DNA from: Cystobasidiopsis lactophilus
Lineage: Eukaryota; Basidiomycota; Agaricostilbomycetes; Agaricostilbales; Chionosphaeraceae
DNA length: 64,000 nucleotides
Direction: 5' to 3'
Assembly (NCBI GenBank): GCA_001599975.1
Contig: BCIO01000006.1
Location: forward strand, 1,235,587 to 1,299,586
Each line of letters starts with the position of its first letter. The stretch's first letter is position 1. Positions 35,784-46,201 of this stretch are shown one piece after another. The notes beneath the pieces are model-generated. The model was given only the letters and a program-made list of their open reading frames with translations. It was not told the origin of the DNA and did no database searches. The position numbers and the translations under genes were made by a program.

Positions 35784-37650
35784 CTACAGGCGTTTGCATA
35801 GCCAGCGGACAAAAATGGGCAGGCTGCCGCAAGTTTCCAGGCATTGGTGGGAGGGCAGGATGTCTTTGATCTGCTTGTCCAGGAGGACAGTCGTGCGTTC
35901 TTCCTCGACGTGGACAGAGCAGAAAGAGTGTCGGTAAGCAAACACCAGTCGCAAGCCGTCATCAACAAACTCGACATCAACGTGCGTCGCCTCGGGAGCT
36001 GTTCCAGTTCAGCGTGAACCTGAGAGATCTGCAATAAAGTTGAACCAACCTAATCGGAGCTGCTCCTCTATTTCTTGCACGCTGCGAGGCGCAGAGGCCA
36101 CACTGAAAGGGTCGTCCACAAGTGATCTGGGTTGGCTGCGTCTGGACGGCTCGAACGCGGATTGGAAAAGCTTGTTCAGGCGGACTTGAGCCGCAAGAAT
36201 CTGCAAGTCTTTTGGTCAGGCTATGCACCGAGACGAACGTGGAAGAGCACGCGCTTTGAGAATTGATTGGACTGGGTCCAGCGCTGGCAGAACCAGCGTT
36301 CGCAGCTCGAAGCCGGCCTGGTGGCGCGGGTTGCTGAGCGCGAATTGCACTGGCGGGCTGTCCGGAAACGCCTGGCATAGAATATTTGATTTGAGAATTT
36401 GACAAAGTGCCGTATGAGAGTTCGTACATGGCGGAAGGTGTCATCGCTGGTCACCGCAGATTGCCCGCCGATCTGAATGGAGGTCTCGAACTGAGAAACG
36501 TTCAACTCCATAGGGGCTGCCCTTACCAGAAGCTGTTCCATGCATATCATTCCAGAAATCTCAATACTGTCGGCTGTTTGGGCAGCAGGCGGCGAGACGC
36601 TGATGCTATTCGAAATGGAATGCGCCACTTTGGCCGTCACTGCTATCGGAGGATCGAGCTTTAACTGATACATGGTAACGCCGCTGCAATTCAATGGTGG
36701 AGATGAGTCGGCGGGAAGCGCGTGGTCGGGGTAGAGCACTCACTTGACCAACAGAGGCCTCACAACCGCCCGCTGACACTGGTTGGCATGCTGACGCAAA
36801 AAGTCGCCAAGTGGTAGCGGGCCTTCTGCTGACTTGAAGTCGAGCATCAGGTCAGCAGGAACATGCAGCAAAGCGTTGAGCCCGGGTGTGATGGGCTTCG
36901 GCAGGTAGAAGGGCACGGCGCTGCTGTTGGACCGGACAAGCTGGTCAGGCACGATCAATAAGACAGGGCTGAGCCCTACTTGGATGTGAATTGCGTGAGA
37001 GAAAGTTCGCGAGAGACCGGAAAGAGGTCGACGTTAGGCGCAACAGAAAGCGTGTCCAGCCGAGCGAATTCTTGAAGCGCCGCTTCGAACAGCTGCAAGT
37101 CCTCCGCATTGACGTGCTCCAGCAGCATATCGTTCCATTTGGGCTCCGTTCTGCTCTCCGCGCCCCACGCCACGTTCGTTTTGGTCACCTTCTGCTCGTC
37201 CAGCGCCAGCTCGCAATCCACCACCAGCGTTTTTCCGGCCAGGGAAAGCAGCTGCTCGTCCTGGTACACCTCGAGGCCGCATCGTTTCCCAATGAAATCG
37301 ATGTTTTGGACTAGCGTGGCCTTGGGCAAGCGGTAGAGATTGGCCGGCCTCGCGGACAGAAGATAGTCTTGGGCAGTCTCGGACATATTTTGCGTGCTGA
37401 GGTGTGTCAAATGGACGTTGCAGTAGTCCTTAAAAGTGGAAAACAGCTTGCCCAGGTTGGAAGCAGGCGCAGTCGAGGCGAATTGGGCGTCGAGCAGCAG
37501 CACAGACTGCTGGATTTGTTGGACCTGCTCGGCAGATGGCGCATTGGCCGGACTCTCGCGCAGCTTGTGAGCTACCGACGAGTCCTTTAAGCGAGAGACG
37601 TCGTTTTTAAGCGCCGCCACAAAGGCGATCAGCGACGGGTCGGCGTTCAT
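35784..37650 (-). CDS. MED1: Mediator complex subunit 1
   Basis: Exons (minus): 37650-37018, 36940-36744, 36683-36428, 36371-36239, 36184-36050, 35998-35784; 522 aa. The N terminus (LSTQNMSETAQDYLLSARPA, LYRLPKATLVQNIDFIGKRC, LVVDCELALD) matches the fungal Med1 domain, a Mediator middle-module subunit that bridges activators and RNA polymerase II. Later segments such as YLPKPITPGLNALLHVPADL and FPDSPPVQFALSNPRHQAGF fit the Med1 core. Several introns had alternative acceptors; I chose those that keep phase and length (51-77 nt). The first intron (36941-37017) is the least certain, because its donor GTCTCT is weak. Confidence 0.82.
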
Positions 37651-37910
37651 TGTGCGTTCAGCCTTGGTTGTTCTGGCTCAACTTCTCAAGCTCAACGCTG
37701 GCCTCCGATGAGATCGCCTCCACGAATGTATAAGTGAGATTACGGTAAAAAGTACGTATAGTAGTGCAAGTCTTCTACCGCACTGCAGGAACTTGGCCAG
37801 CCACTGGCCAGTCAAGGCCGCCAAGGCGGTCTGCCAGTAAGCAACTCTCTTCTTCCGCCACGATGATTGTATAGCACCACGAAGTTGCGTCGAGGAAAGT
37901 ACGGAGGCTG

Positions 37911-39181
37911 TCACTGGAGATTTGTGGGAGTGATTTCGACCAAATGATCAACGTATTTGCGGGACCAGGATTCGTTCAAATTTAGTGTTGCGCTCGTTAA
38001 GAAGTGATTGTTTGCGAACACAAATGCAGCCGACGAGAGAAACGTTGCGTCGTCGTGTGACAGTTCTTGATCGTTAATAAGGGTAGCGACCAAAGCTTGC
38101 TCCCGAGCCTTGAATCGGTCGGCTGCAACCTGTTGAGACCAGCACTGCTGTCAGCAGGTAGATAGACAAGAACAAGAAGAACACTAGCCTTATCAAGTCC
38201 TAACTTCACTATCTGCGTCGCCGCAAAGCTCAAGCTCAGCGATGCTTCGAAAAGATGTGCCAGACCATATCGATACAAGTCGCTTGTTGGGTCCAGTCCT
38301 TTGGACTTCAAGTGGCGCCCGATAGGTGACTCGAAGAGAGGTTCAAGCCGGTGCGACAACTTTGCTCGAGCTTGGCCCGTTTTGAGGAGCATAGCAGCAT
38401 AGAACAGGAAAAAATCTCGAACGAGGCCGCAAAGAGTCACAGTGTCAAGAAAGAGATGCCTCGAAGATGATCTTCCAAATAACGCCTTGTGGTCTTCCAG
38501 AAAAAAAGTGCAAATGAAATGGTGCAGACTGGTAGCGCTCGAATGGAGACGTGGGTGCTCTGTGGATCTCCAGAAGCCGTCAGATTCGGAGAGCAAATAC
38601 TCTGCAGTGGCGACGAGAATGAGTGCGGACCCAAGGGCACCAGTATCTCGAGGCTCTGGTAGAACCTCGAGAAAGAACGAATAGAGGCCTTGATTGAACC
38701 ACAATGAGGGTGAAGTCGTATCGAATTCAAGCAGGGTTTTTGCGCTGCGAAATCGTAAAAGACTTTCGTCGCTTCCAGTATCGGCAACAAAGAAGCCCAC
38801 GGCGTGTCGGAGTATCAGCCTGACCAGAAAAGCCTGTGACACCGCTGATTTGCGGCGAAGACTGTTCTGGAGTTGAACGGCGCCCTTCCTGGTATCCTCA
38901 CGACTACTGGCCTCAATGAAGAACTCGAGGGGGGCCTCGATCCAGCTTTGATTGATGCTGCTTCTGGGAGAGAGCAGAGCGGCTATCAGATGCCAGGCGT
39001 TCGCGACTTGCTCCGATCGCTTTGCTTCGCAGTCTGCTCTCTCTGCTTCTTCTTTCGCTTGCTTCGCTACGGCGTGCGCTCGGTCTGCTGCTGCTTTTCT
39101 CTTGCTTGCTGCGGCTTCCGCCAGATTCGCTGATTCTTGCGCTTGCTTTAGCAAAGTTTTTGGTACTTGATGAGAGGCCAT
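37911..39181 (-). CDS. Orphan coiled-coil protein
   Basis: Exons (minus): 39181-38183 and 38129-37911; 405 aa. I do not recognise it. Residues 10-60 are an Ala/Glu/Lys-rich heptad-like stretch (SANLAEAAASKRKAAADRAH), a likely coiled coil. The rest is a helical domain with repeated aromatic and leucine patterns (LFLDTVTLCGLVRDFFLFYA, WFNQGLYSFFLEVLPEP). There is no signal peptide. The hydrophobic LCGLVRDFFLFYAAMLL segment could be buried or a membrane helix. The single intron uses a GTTCTT donor. It lies between MED1 and the AA14-like gene on the same strand. It does not share the motifs of paralogues A and B. Confidence 0.65.
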
Positions 39182-39754
39182 AGGTTGATGCTAATCGCCG
39201 TCGTATGAAAGCAAGAGAGGAGAGCAGACTGGCGTTACAGGACGCCCGAGGAAGGTCAGCCGACCGCATGCCAGAGGGAACGAGCAGCGGCTTGTGGCTC
39301 TTCGTTGACTCTGCTGTTATGAGCTGTCGTCCCAGTCAAGCCATAGAGAGACCAAGCGGCAAGCAAGAGCCTGTCCCGGGAGGAATCTCAAAAATGGGGC
39401 AAAGGCACGGAGCCCACTGGCAACGGAAGAAGCAGGGCTCAGAAAGCGTACATCTAGAATCAATAGATCAATGGAGGGCGTTCAGCAAACAGTCAACTTA
39501 GGATTTAAATGACGGGGCGGGACCAAGGCGCTTCTCCGGCCGCTGGCAGGTCCGGAGCCGCTGCCAACCCTAGTGGTGATAACAATGTAGCCAGCAAGCC
39601 TCTCGTAGAAATGCCAATGCAATGCGAATGAGCCTATCAAAGGCTGGGAACAAACAGGAAGAGGACCCGCTCTCGGTGGGAGAGAAGTTAGAAAAAAATT
39701 GCCAAATCGTAGCGAAGTCGTAAAAGCGACGAATCCCAGATTCGCCACCACCGT
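39182..39754. other. Intergenic stretch
   Basis: This lies between the orphan coiled-coil gene start and the 3' end of the AA14-like gene, both minus strand. No feature was recognised. Confidence 0.4.
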
Positions 39755-41280
39755 TCAGGCCTTGTGCGAGGAGTGGTGCTTTCGGTGCTTGCGGTGTTTG
39801 CGATGCTTTCGGTGCTTGGAGTGCTTGGGCGACTTGGTCGTTTTGCGGCTGCCGGATGTGGCGTCCTTGGTTGGCGCGACGCTGCTGGTGGCATGCGTAG
39901 CTGGTGATACCTTTGACGAGGTGGGTGTTTTGTCGGCGACAGCAGCCTTGTTCACGGTCGAAGAGGACTTGGAGCCGGCGCCAGATGGGTCCGCCAACTC
40001 GCCGGTGAAGATGTCGTCCTGCGCGCCGTTCTTGTCAAACGACCAAAGAGAGTGGTAGCCCTGAGATCATCACGCCATGTGAGTAAGAGTCCCTCGAATC
40101 AAGCTTGGCGAAAACGTGGTGGCAAAACTCACAGCTCGCCAATAGTTTCTGCGGTGGTCCACACGGTCAGCTTGGACTCGAGCTCGATCAAGGCCAAGTC
40201 CCACTCACCCAACCCAGGGCTGCTTTCGGTTGTCCTGGACGCCGTCGGTGACATAGACGAAGAGCGGCGTCTTTGGGCCTTTGACGCTCTTGCTCCCGGC
40301 AACCGGAGCTCCAGCTGAAAAACGATGTTCGAGGGGTAAGAAAGATCCAAAGCTAAAACCAACAAGGAAAAGAACGTACGTGCGCCAATGAACTTGGGCG
40401 TCTGGGGCTCGCCGACCTTTTGGGCCAAGGGCGAGACGTTGGTGAACTTGCAGTCGAAGGCCGAATTGTACTGTGTGCGTAGAATGAGCACTGCGCATGC
40501 CTTATGGACAATTTTGAGCGCAAAGAGGACTTGCGAAGTTCGCTGTGCCGTTTGACGCGGTCCAGTACCAGACGCAGATGCACTTGTCCCCTTTGCAGGC
40601 TGGCATCTGGGAGCCCCCTCGCGCGCATCAGACCGAACCAAAATCAAGGGCAGCAAAAGGGAGCAAAACGAACGAGCGCTGGGATCTCGTACGAGGTCAT
40701 CTTCTGCTTGATGCACTGCTGCTGGGTCGAGAAGACGACGAGGTTGTCCTGGGTGACGTCCTTGATGTTGTCAACGTCGGCGTAGGCGAGGGCGCAGCCA
40801 GAAAGCAGCGATTCGTCAATGTCGCTGGCCGCTGGGTCGCCGCTGTGGTAGGCGCCAACGTTGCCTGGGCAGGCGTCGAGGTGCGAGCCGGGCTTGGTGG
40901 TGCTAGACGACGAGGGCGAGAGGGAGGTCCAAGCTGAGCCGTCGAAATCAACTTCGGGTCTAAGGATGAAAGAAGCTCTGGGGGGAACGCACCGATGTGG
41001 CAAGCGTGCTCGATGGTGACGTGACCTCCAGCCGGGAGCTCCATGACCTCTCCGCCGGTGGGCAAGTTGGAAAAGCCCCTGAACCACCATTTGGAGAAGG
41101 GCAAGTCGAGCAGCGGGTCGACCCAGGCTATTCGAAACTGTCATGGGTGCCGATCGAGCCTCCACGAGGGCAAGCTGACGAACCTGGGTTGTCGGTCGCC
41201 TTGGACCAACCGTACATCGACTTGTGCCAGATGTTCATGTGGGCAGACACGGACCCGGCCAGAAGGAAGAAGAGCACCAT
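39755..41280 (-). CDS. AA14-like lytic polysaccharide monooxygenase, secreted
   Basis: Exons (minus): 41280-41184, 41127-40993, 40951-40674, 40606-40535, 40470-40380, 40314-40209, 40148-40133, 40060-39755; 366 aa. A signal peptide (MVLFFLLAGSVSA) should be cut to expose an N-terminal His (HMNIWHKSMYG), as needed for the copper histidine brace. Further AA14-like features are FSKWWFRGF, ELPAGGHVTIEHACH, CPGNVGAYHSGD (candidate second His), SGCALAYAD, VVFSTQQQCIK, MPACKGDKCICVWYW and FDKNGAQDDIF. Known AA14 enzymes are copper oxidases reported to act on xylan coating cellulose. The C-terminal 80 residues are Ser/Thr-rich and end in a Lys/His/Arg repeat not usual for the family. Intron 40471-40534 starts with GC. 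Confidence 0.8.
39758..39830 (-). repeat. Short tandem repeat encoding K-H-R units at the AA14-like C terminus
   Basis: Four near-identical 9-nt units encode successive Lys-His-Arg triplets just before the stop, flanked by KHSK and KHHSSHKA. The run is strongly basic and could bind metal, polyanions or wall polymers; that is inference. Slippage at such a repeat could vary its length between strains. Confidence 0.75.
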
Positions 41281-42143
41281 CAAGGGGCTCTGGTGGATCC
41301 TCTTTCAGGACCCTGTGATGGCTCAAAGCTGATCGGCGGTACCCACATGCATCGTGAAAATGTGTTGTACTAAACGAATGGCGCGTGCTTGCGAAAGAGG
41401 GAAGCCTGGCGAGCGGGAAAGCGGCAGCTATCAAAGCGGTCCGTTCTCGAGGCGCTGAAAAACGACGTGCGGCAGAGGCAAAGGAGAGAGAGAACCGTCC
41501 AGGGTTCGTGCGAGAGACTCGGGCGTAAGAAGAAGCAGTACAGAGTACAGAGGGGCGCGCGCGGCGCAAAAGAGCGGACAGGAAGCTGGTGGACACGAGA
41601 AGAGCGTTGGAAGCGAAGGGCAGAGGCTTTGCGGTTTCATGTGGACGAGCGGATCGACCAACGGCTTTTCCGTGGGTATCCTGCACAAGGTTGGGCTTTA
41701 CTGTGGCTCGATTGTGGTGTCACAGTCTGAGGCGGCGTCTCGGGATCAAACGAGAGCCAATGAGAAACGAACGCGCCCAAAGCTCGAATGCTCCTCGGCA
41801 GTGTCAAGCGCGCTCTTTGGCATTGGGAGCTGATTTCAAGTCGTATGAAGAGCGCAAAGGAGGAGTAAGTGGACGCGATGGTCGCTGGATTGCCCCTAAG
41901 TAAGGAGAAAGGGGCTTCTTGCTTCGGTGGCAAATGCCGATTCTCGGGCCGGCTTGAAAGCTGGACAGGCGTGCTGGTCTCTTATCTCGCGAGAAGGTAA
42001 TGGAGCTCAACTTGGGGCCCGGGAAAATGAAGATTCGCTAGACAACTCTAAAGAGAGAAGGAAGGAAATTGCACTGAAGATACAAGAGAGGAAGTGAAAA
42101 GGCTGTACAGGCAGCAAAGGGGTAAGAAGAGCAAGCCAGCTTG
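41281..42143. other. Intergenic stretch, AA14-like promoter side
   Basis: This 863-bp stretch lies upstream of the AA14-like gene and downstream of gene B. A perfect 10-bp palindrome, TCTCGCGAGA, sits at 41985-41994, nearer the gene B end. Open frames here have no recognisable product. Confidence 0.45.
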
Positions 42144-44218
42144 CTACTTCCTGCGCTTGGGGTCGGATGGACCAGGAATAGGAGAACCAGCACGAGGCGA
42201 GGGAGAGCCTGTGGCGGCTGCCCTCTTAAGTCCTGCATCAGCTGGAGCTTTGCCCTTGCCCTTCTCTTCTCGTGCACGCAAGGCTTCCAAGTCTGATTTG
42301 ACCGTTCTGACCGCTTTGATGAACTCGCGGTGTATCTGATGTGTCCGCTTCCCACCGTGAGCTGCACCGGACCATGTGCCAAGGAGCAAGACCCTACCTC
42401 TTCAGGTCCAAAGCCGCTGAAATATTCGAGACTTTGGAGTATTCTGACATGAGTCAGAGGGTGATGCTGGTCCTGGCGTGCTTCCAAATCGGCAACGAGT
42501 CGCTGGCCATCCTTGCCCAAAGCGAAAAGATCCAGAACGGCAAAGTACAAATACGATCCGCCTAGCGTACGTGTAAGTCAAGGATCTGATAGAGCAAAGG
42601 GGACATTCTTACCGTAGATATCGGCGTAGTGGTCGCATGCTTTTTGTATCCAATCTCGAAGCAATTTCGGTTCCCCGTCCGCAGCTCTTTGAAAATCGTC
42701 CTTCCAGGTGGATACTGCATCTGGCCACCACATAAACTCGAGGGTGGGTAGGAATTTCCCAAATACTTCTCTTGGGGGATGAATTGGAACAGGATTGGCC
42801 AAGAAGTAGTTCTTCACCTGTTCTCTGACTGCATTGAGTGTCAACGACAGCTCATTTGGAGCATATGATAGCTTCAACCCACACACGAGCGGCAATGCAT
42901 TTTCTTTGTGACTGAAGACGTCCTTGTGCAGTGCCAATGGGTTCGCATATGCGGCATCCTGTGCATGGGCGCTGTGAATACGTTCCGGATTCTTGACGTG
43001 GTTATTGAGGTTGTACAGCCAGGCAAAGAACTCTTGTCGTCGGACAGCTTCAGACGCCAGTGCTGGGTCGTTTGATGATGTGTACTGGGGCCATCGAGAC
43101 CGGAAGGCATGCGCGGCGTTGTACTTTTCTGTTCTGAGCACAGTTGCAGTGAGCGCCAGGCGTTCTACGTCTGGATCGACGAATAGCTTGGACCGGGAGA
43201 TTTCAAACTGCAACTGAAATGCAGGGTTCATTACTGAGTCTCTCTGTGCCAAGTCCGCCTACCTTGTCTGCTGCTGTTGGGTGAAAGCCGATCGTTCTCA
43301 GGTGCTTTTCAAGGTTCTCGAACACCCTTTGGCCTAGAAGGTGCTGAAGGCCTGTTGCCACCGATCAGGACGGAGCGTCTAAGAAGGAGAGGCGTACTGG
43401 AGTACGAGTGCCTGGTTGCGATGATGTACAACATCTCCACGAGACGCAAAACACCACCAGGTGGAGTTGAAAGGAACCCCATCAAGTTGTGAACTCGAAC
43501 AAGCTCGTCAAGCGATTCCTGTTTTGACAGGATCCAACGCAAAAAGCTGAACTCTTCGAAGACGTTCTCTCCGGGTGTGTCTTTGGGGATGCCTAGATAG
43601 TTTTTGATTGTGGTCGCGACCAGTCCGGGTACCTGCGATGCTTTGCTGTGCATGAAGCCTATGCCGAAGGCAGTGGCCGAGGGCCATAGCGCGTCATGAT
43701 CAACGTAGTCCTGTCTTGTCGTCAGCGCGTGACGCTGCGACGCTTGCCAGGATAGTTCACCCAAAAGTCAAATGGCACTCCTCTCTCTTCGATGCGCATG
43801 CTGCCAAGAGCGCTGCAAATCGTGAAGTATTCGGAACCCCTCTTGGCGTTACGAAGACTCTTGCGAAGCACTGAGAGCACTCATGATATCAGACTCGACC
43901 CAAGACCAAATCTCACATACAGTCAAAATCCCCCAAGATGCCTGCACCGACTGAACTGCCTTCTGGCACGCCTTCCACTGTTAAACGAAAGTTGGTATGC
44001 GCGGTGCAAGCTCGGAAGGAAGCCACTGCCACGCAGTCGGTCTTGGACATAGACACCATGCGATGGGGGTCTTTACTGAAGAAGGCCTGTGACGTGCCGA
44101 ATTGGATAGTGCGCTTGGGCTTTAGCTTCTCAAGTTTCTCCATAACGGCAACCTTGACAGCCGCATAGCAGATTGAAGGAAAGTCAAACTTCTTGTAGTA
44201 AGTTGCACCCTTTTCCAT
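42144..44218 (-). CDS. Orphan protein B (paralogue of gene A)
   Basis: Exons (minus): 44218-43921, 43870-43761, 43710-43398, 43351-43263, 43213-42613, 42561-42398, 42335-42144; 588 aa. I do not recognise the family. The start is the first ATG in frame (MEKGATYYKKFDFP); an upstream exon cannot be excluded, since the frame stays open to the left. Segment by segment it follows gene A: the GDFDLLRKSLR junction, a VPFDFWDYVDHDALW region, RRQEFFAWLYNLNN, LEFMWWPDA, and YLYFAVLDLFALG after a phase-1 intron at the shared DIYG. B adds a basic Ser/Pro-rich tail ending DPKRRK, which may be a nuclear signal. There is no signal peptide. Confidence 0.65.
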
Positions 44219-44784
44219 CACAGAGCTCTGGGTTTGAAGAGTTGAGCTAGAGAGGGCAGCCTGTTCGGTGGCGAATGGGGAGCAAGAGAGAAGAGCCTGT
44301 TTCAGGGCCCCTGCACCGCCACCTTTGGCAACAGAGTGTCGACTGCTGGTATACTGTGAAGGAAGGCAGCAGCTTGCCCGAGGGATCACTCCTGTGTTCA
44401 GACAGAACTTGACTGCTGGATCGCTGGAGGCCAAGGACGCGATATGGCGGCAGACCAAATCGAGCCAAAGAGCGCACCGCCTCGCTCCCAATCGTCATGG
44501 AGAAGAGAACAGGGCAGTCTAAGATGTCGCATCCAAGCCAGCGATATGGTGTTCCAGCGCTAGCGAAACTACTGTCCGACAGTCCATGAATGCAGAGATC
44601 AAGGAGACTAACGCAAACTCAGGTAAAAGGGCATGCGCGGGCATCTTGAGCGACTTGTAGGCTTGCAGGGCCGAGATGATGGCTGGCCTGGGAAGAGAGG
44701 GAAGACAGCCGGAGCAGGCTACGGACGCCCGCGGAGCCAAATTGGAGCGACAGCGAGGTGGACAAGGCTTGGGGCGCGCCAGCG
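44219..44784. other. Divergent promoter region
   Basis: This separates gene B (minus) and the Yip1-family gene (plus). The first part keeps gene B's frame open to about 44490, so an extra 5' exon of B may hide here. Nothing else was seen. Confidence 0.4.
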
Positions 44785-45938
44785 ATGTCAGGGCAGCAAT
44801 ACTCGGCCGTGTTCGACGCGGATGCGCCAGAAGAGATCGAAGCGGATGGCGGGCTGGCCTTCAAAGGTGCGCTGCCCGAGCTCCAAGGCAACCTGGGATG
44901 AACGAAGCGAGCGAGCGCGCAGATTTCGGGACTGGCACCGGCGCGGCGGGCCAGCAGCAGTTGTTTGCGCCAGACGAGAACCTGAAGCGGCAGATTGGCA
45001 GCAGCAGCTTTATGTCCTTGGACTTCTACTCCAAATGGTTCGACGTGGACACCAAGCTCGTCCGTTTCGATCTTTTGCTGCTTGCCCTGGCCGCCGCGCT
45101 CACTGCCTCAAGCTACAGGTCCTGGAGAGGTCTTGGCGCACCCTGTACCCGAGGGAGGACTACGTGGACGTGGTGTTGAACGGCCAGCCGGATCTGTACG
45201 GCCCCTTCTGGCTGCCCACGACCTTGATCTTCGCGCTCTTCCTGTCTTCCTCCCTGTCCTCCTCCATCTCCGCCTACATCTCGGGCCAGCCGTACTCGTA
45301 TGACTTCACCCGGCTGTCCGTCGCCGTCACCACTGTGTGAGCTGATCTCCCGCCTCCATGCTGGAACGAGAAGCGCTTGCTGACGCTCGCACACGCGCAG
45401 CTACATCTACGCTTTCGCAGTGCCAATCGCACTATGGGCCGTCATGCGCTACTGGGCTGGCGTCGAGGGCCGCTCCGTCGTCGACATCATCTCGATATAC
45501 GGCTACGGCCTGGTCGTCTGGATCCCAGTCGCTGTTCGTTGCTTCATGTCTGAGCTCTGTGCTTTTGAGCTGCTGCTGATTGTGGTGGCACACAGCTTCT
45601 TTGCATCCCGCCGGTCGAATTGGCCCGCTTCGTTTTCGCCGCTGCTGCCTTCGGCCTGTCTGGCTACTTCCTCCTCAAAAAGTGCGTTCGGAATACCTAG
45701 TCATGAGTCCAGAACATGAATCTCATATTCCTTCCTTCTTTTGCACAGCATCTACCCTTTGCTCGCAGCCGCGCCAGCCAAAGCCGCCCGCATCCTCGTC
45801 ATCGCCGTGGTGATCCTCCACCTCGCCTTGGTCATCGCCCTCTGGTTTTCTTTCTTGGGCGTGGCGGGTGGCATCCACAAGATGAAGCCCGTTGTACCTG
45901 GGGATGAGGCGCCACCAACGCCGACGCCGGAGAGCTAG
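44785..45938 (+). CDS. Yip1-family Golgi membrane protein (YIPF1/2-like)
   Basis: Exons: 44785-44866, 44923-45059, 45119-45336, 45401-45533, 45596-45681, 45749-45938; 281 aa. After a 60-residue acidic and Gln-rich cytosolic N terminus (MSGQQYSAVFDADAPEEIEA) comes FYSKWFDVDTKLVLERSWRT, then DLYGPFWLPTTLIFALFLSS, the Yip1 hallmark. Five membrane helices follow, including IYAFAVPIALWAVMRYWAG, IISIYGYGLVVWIPVALLCI and ILVIAVVILHLALVIALWFS. Yip1-family proteins sit in Golgi and ER-exit membranes and bind Rab GTPases to support vesicle traffic. The DLYGPFW and GYG..V motifs place it with YIPF1/YIPF2 rather than Yip1 or Yif1. Confidence 0.9.
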
Positions 45939-46201
45939 AGAACATGCACGAAGGAGGAAACGGAGTTTGGGTGGCGACCCAAAGAGGGTTCGCTTTCTTT
46001 GCACATACGCTTAACGAAATGACACTGCCCGTGCGGACGAAACGGGCCTCCATCGCGATTACCGGTCCGTGTTCGGGTGGGCTGCGGGTGGCAAAAGCGA
46101 AAAGCACTTGAGTTTGCTGCAACAAACTTGGTGCGGTGCTGCTTCACTTGCAGTTTGGAGCCATGGAGTTCGTGGTCTGGTCATCATTGCAACACGCAAA
46201 T

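Noticed and set aside
37911-39181. Membership of the orphan coiled-coil protein in the A/B family
   Set aside because: The conserved A/B motifs (RRQEFF-type, MW-P-D-type, YL-FAVL-type) are absent and the domain layout differs.
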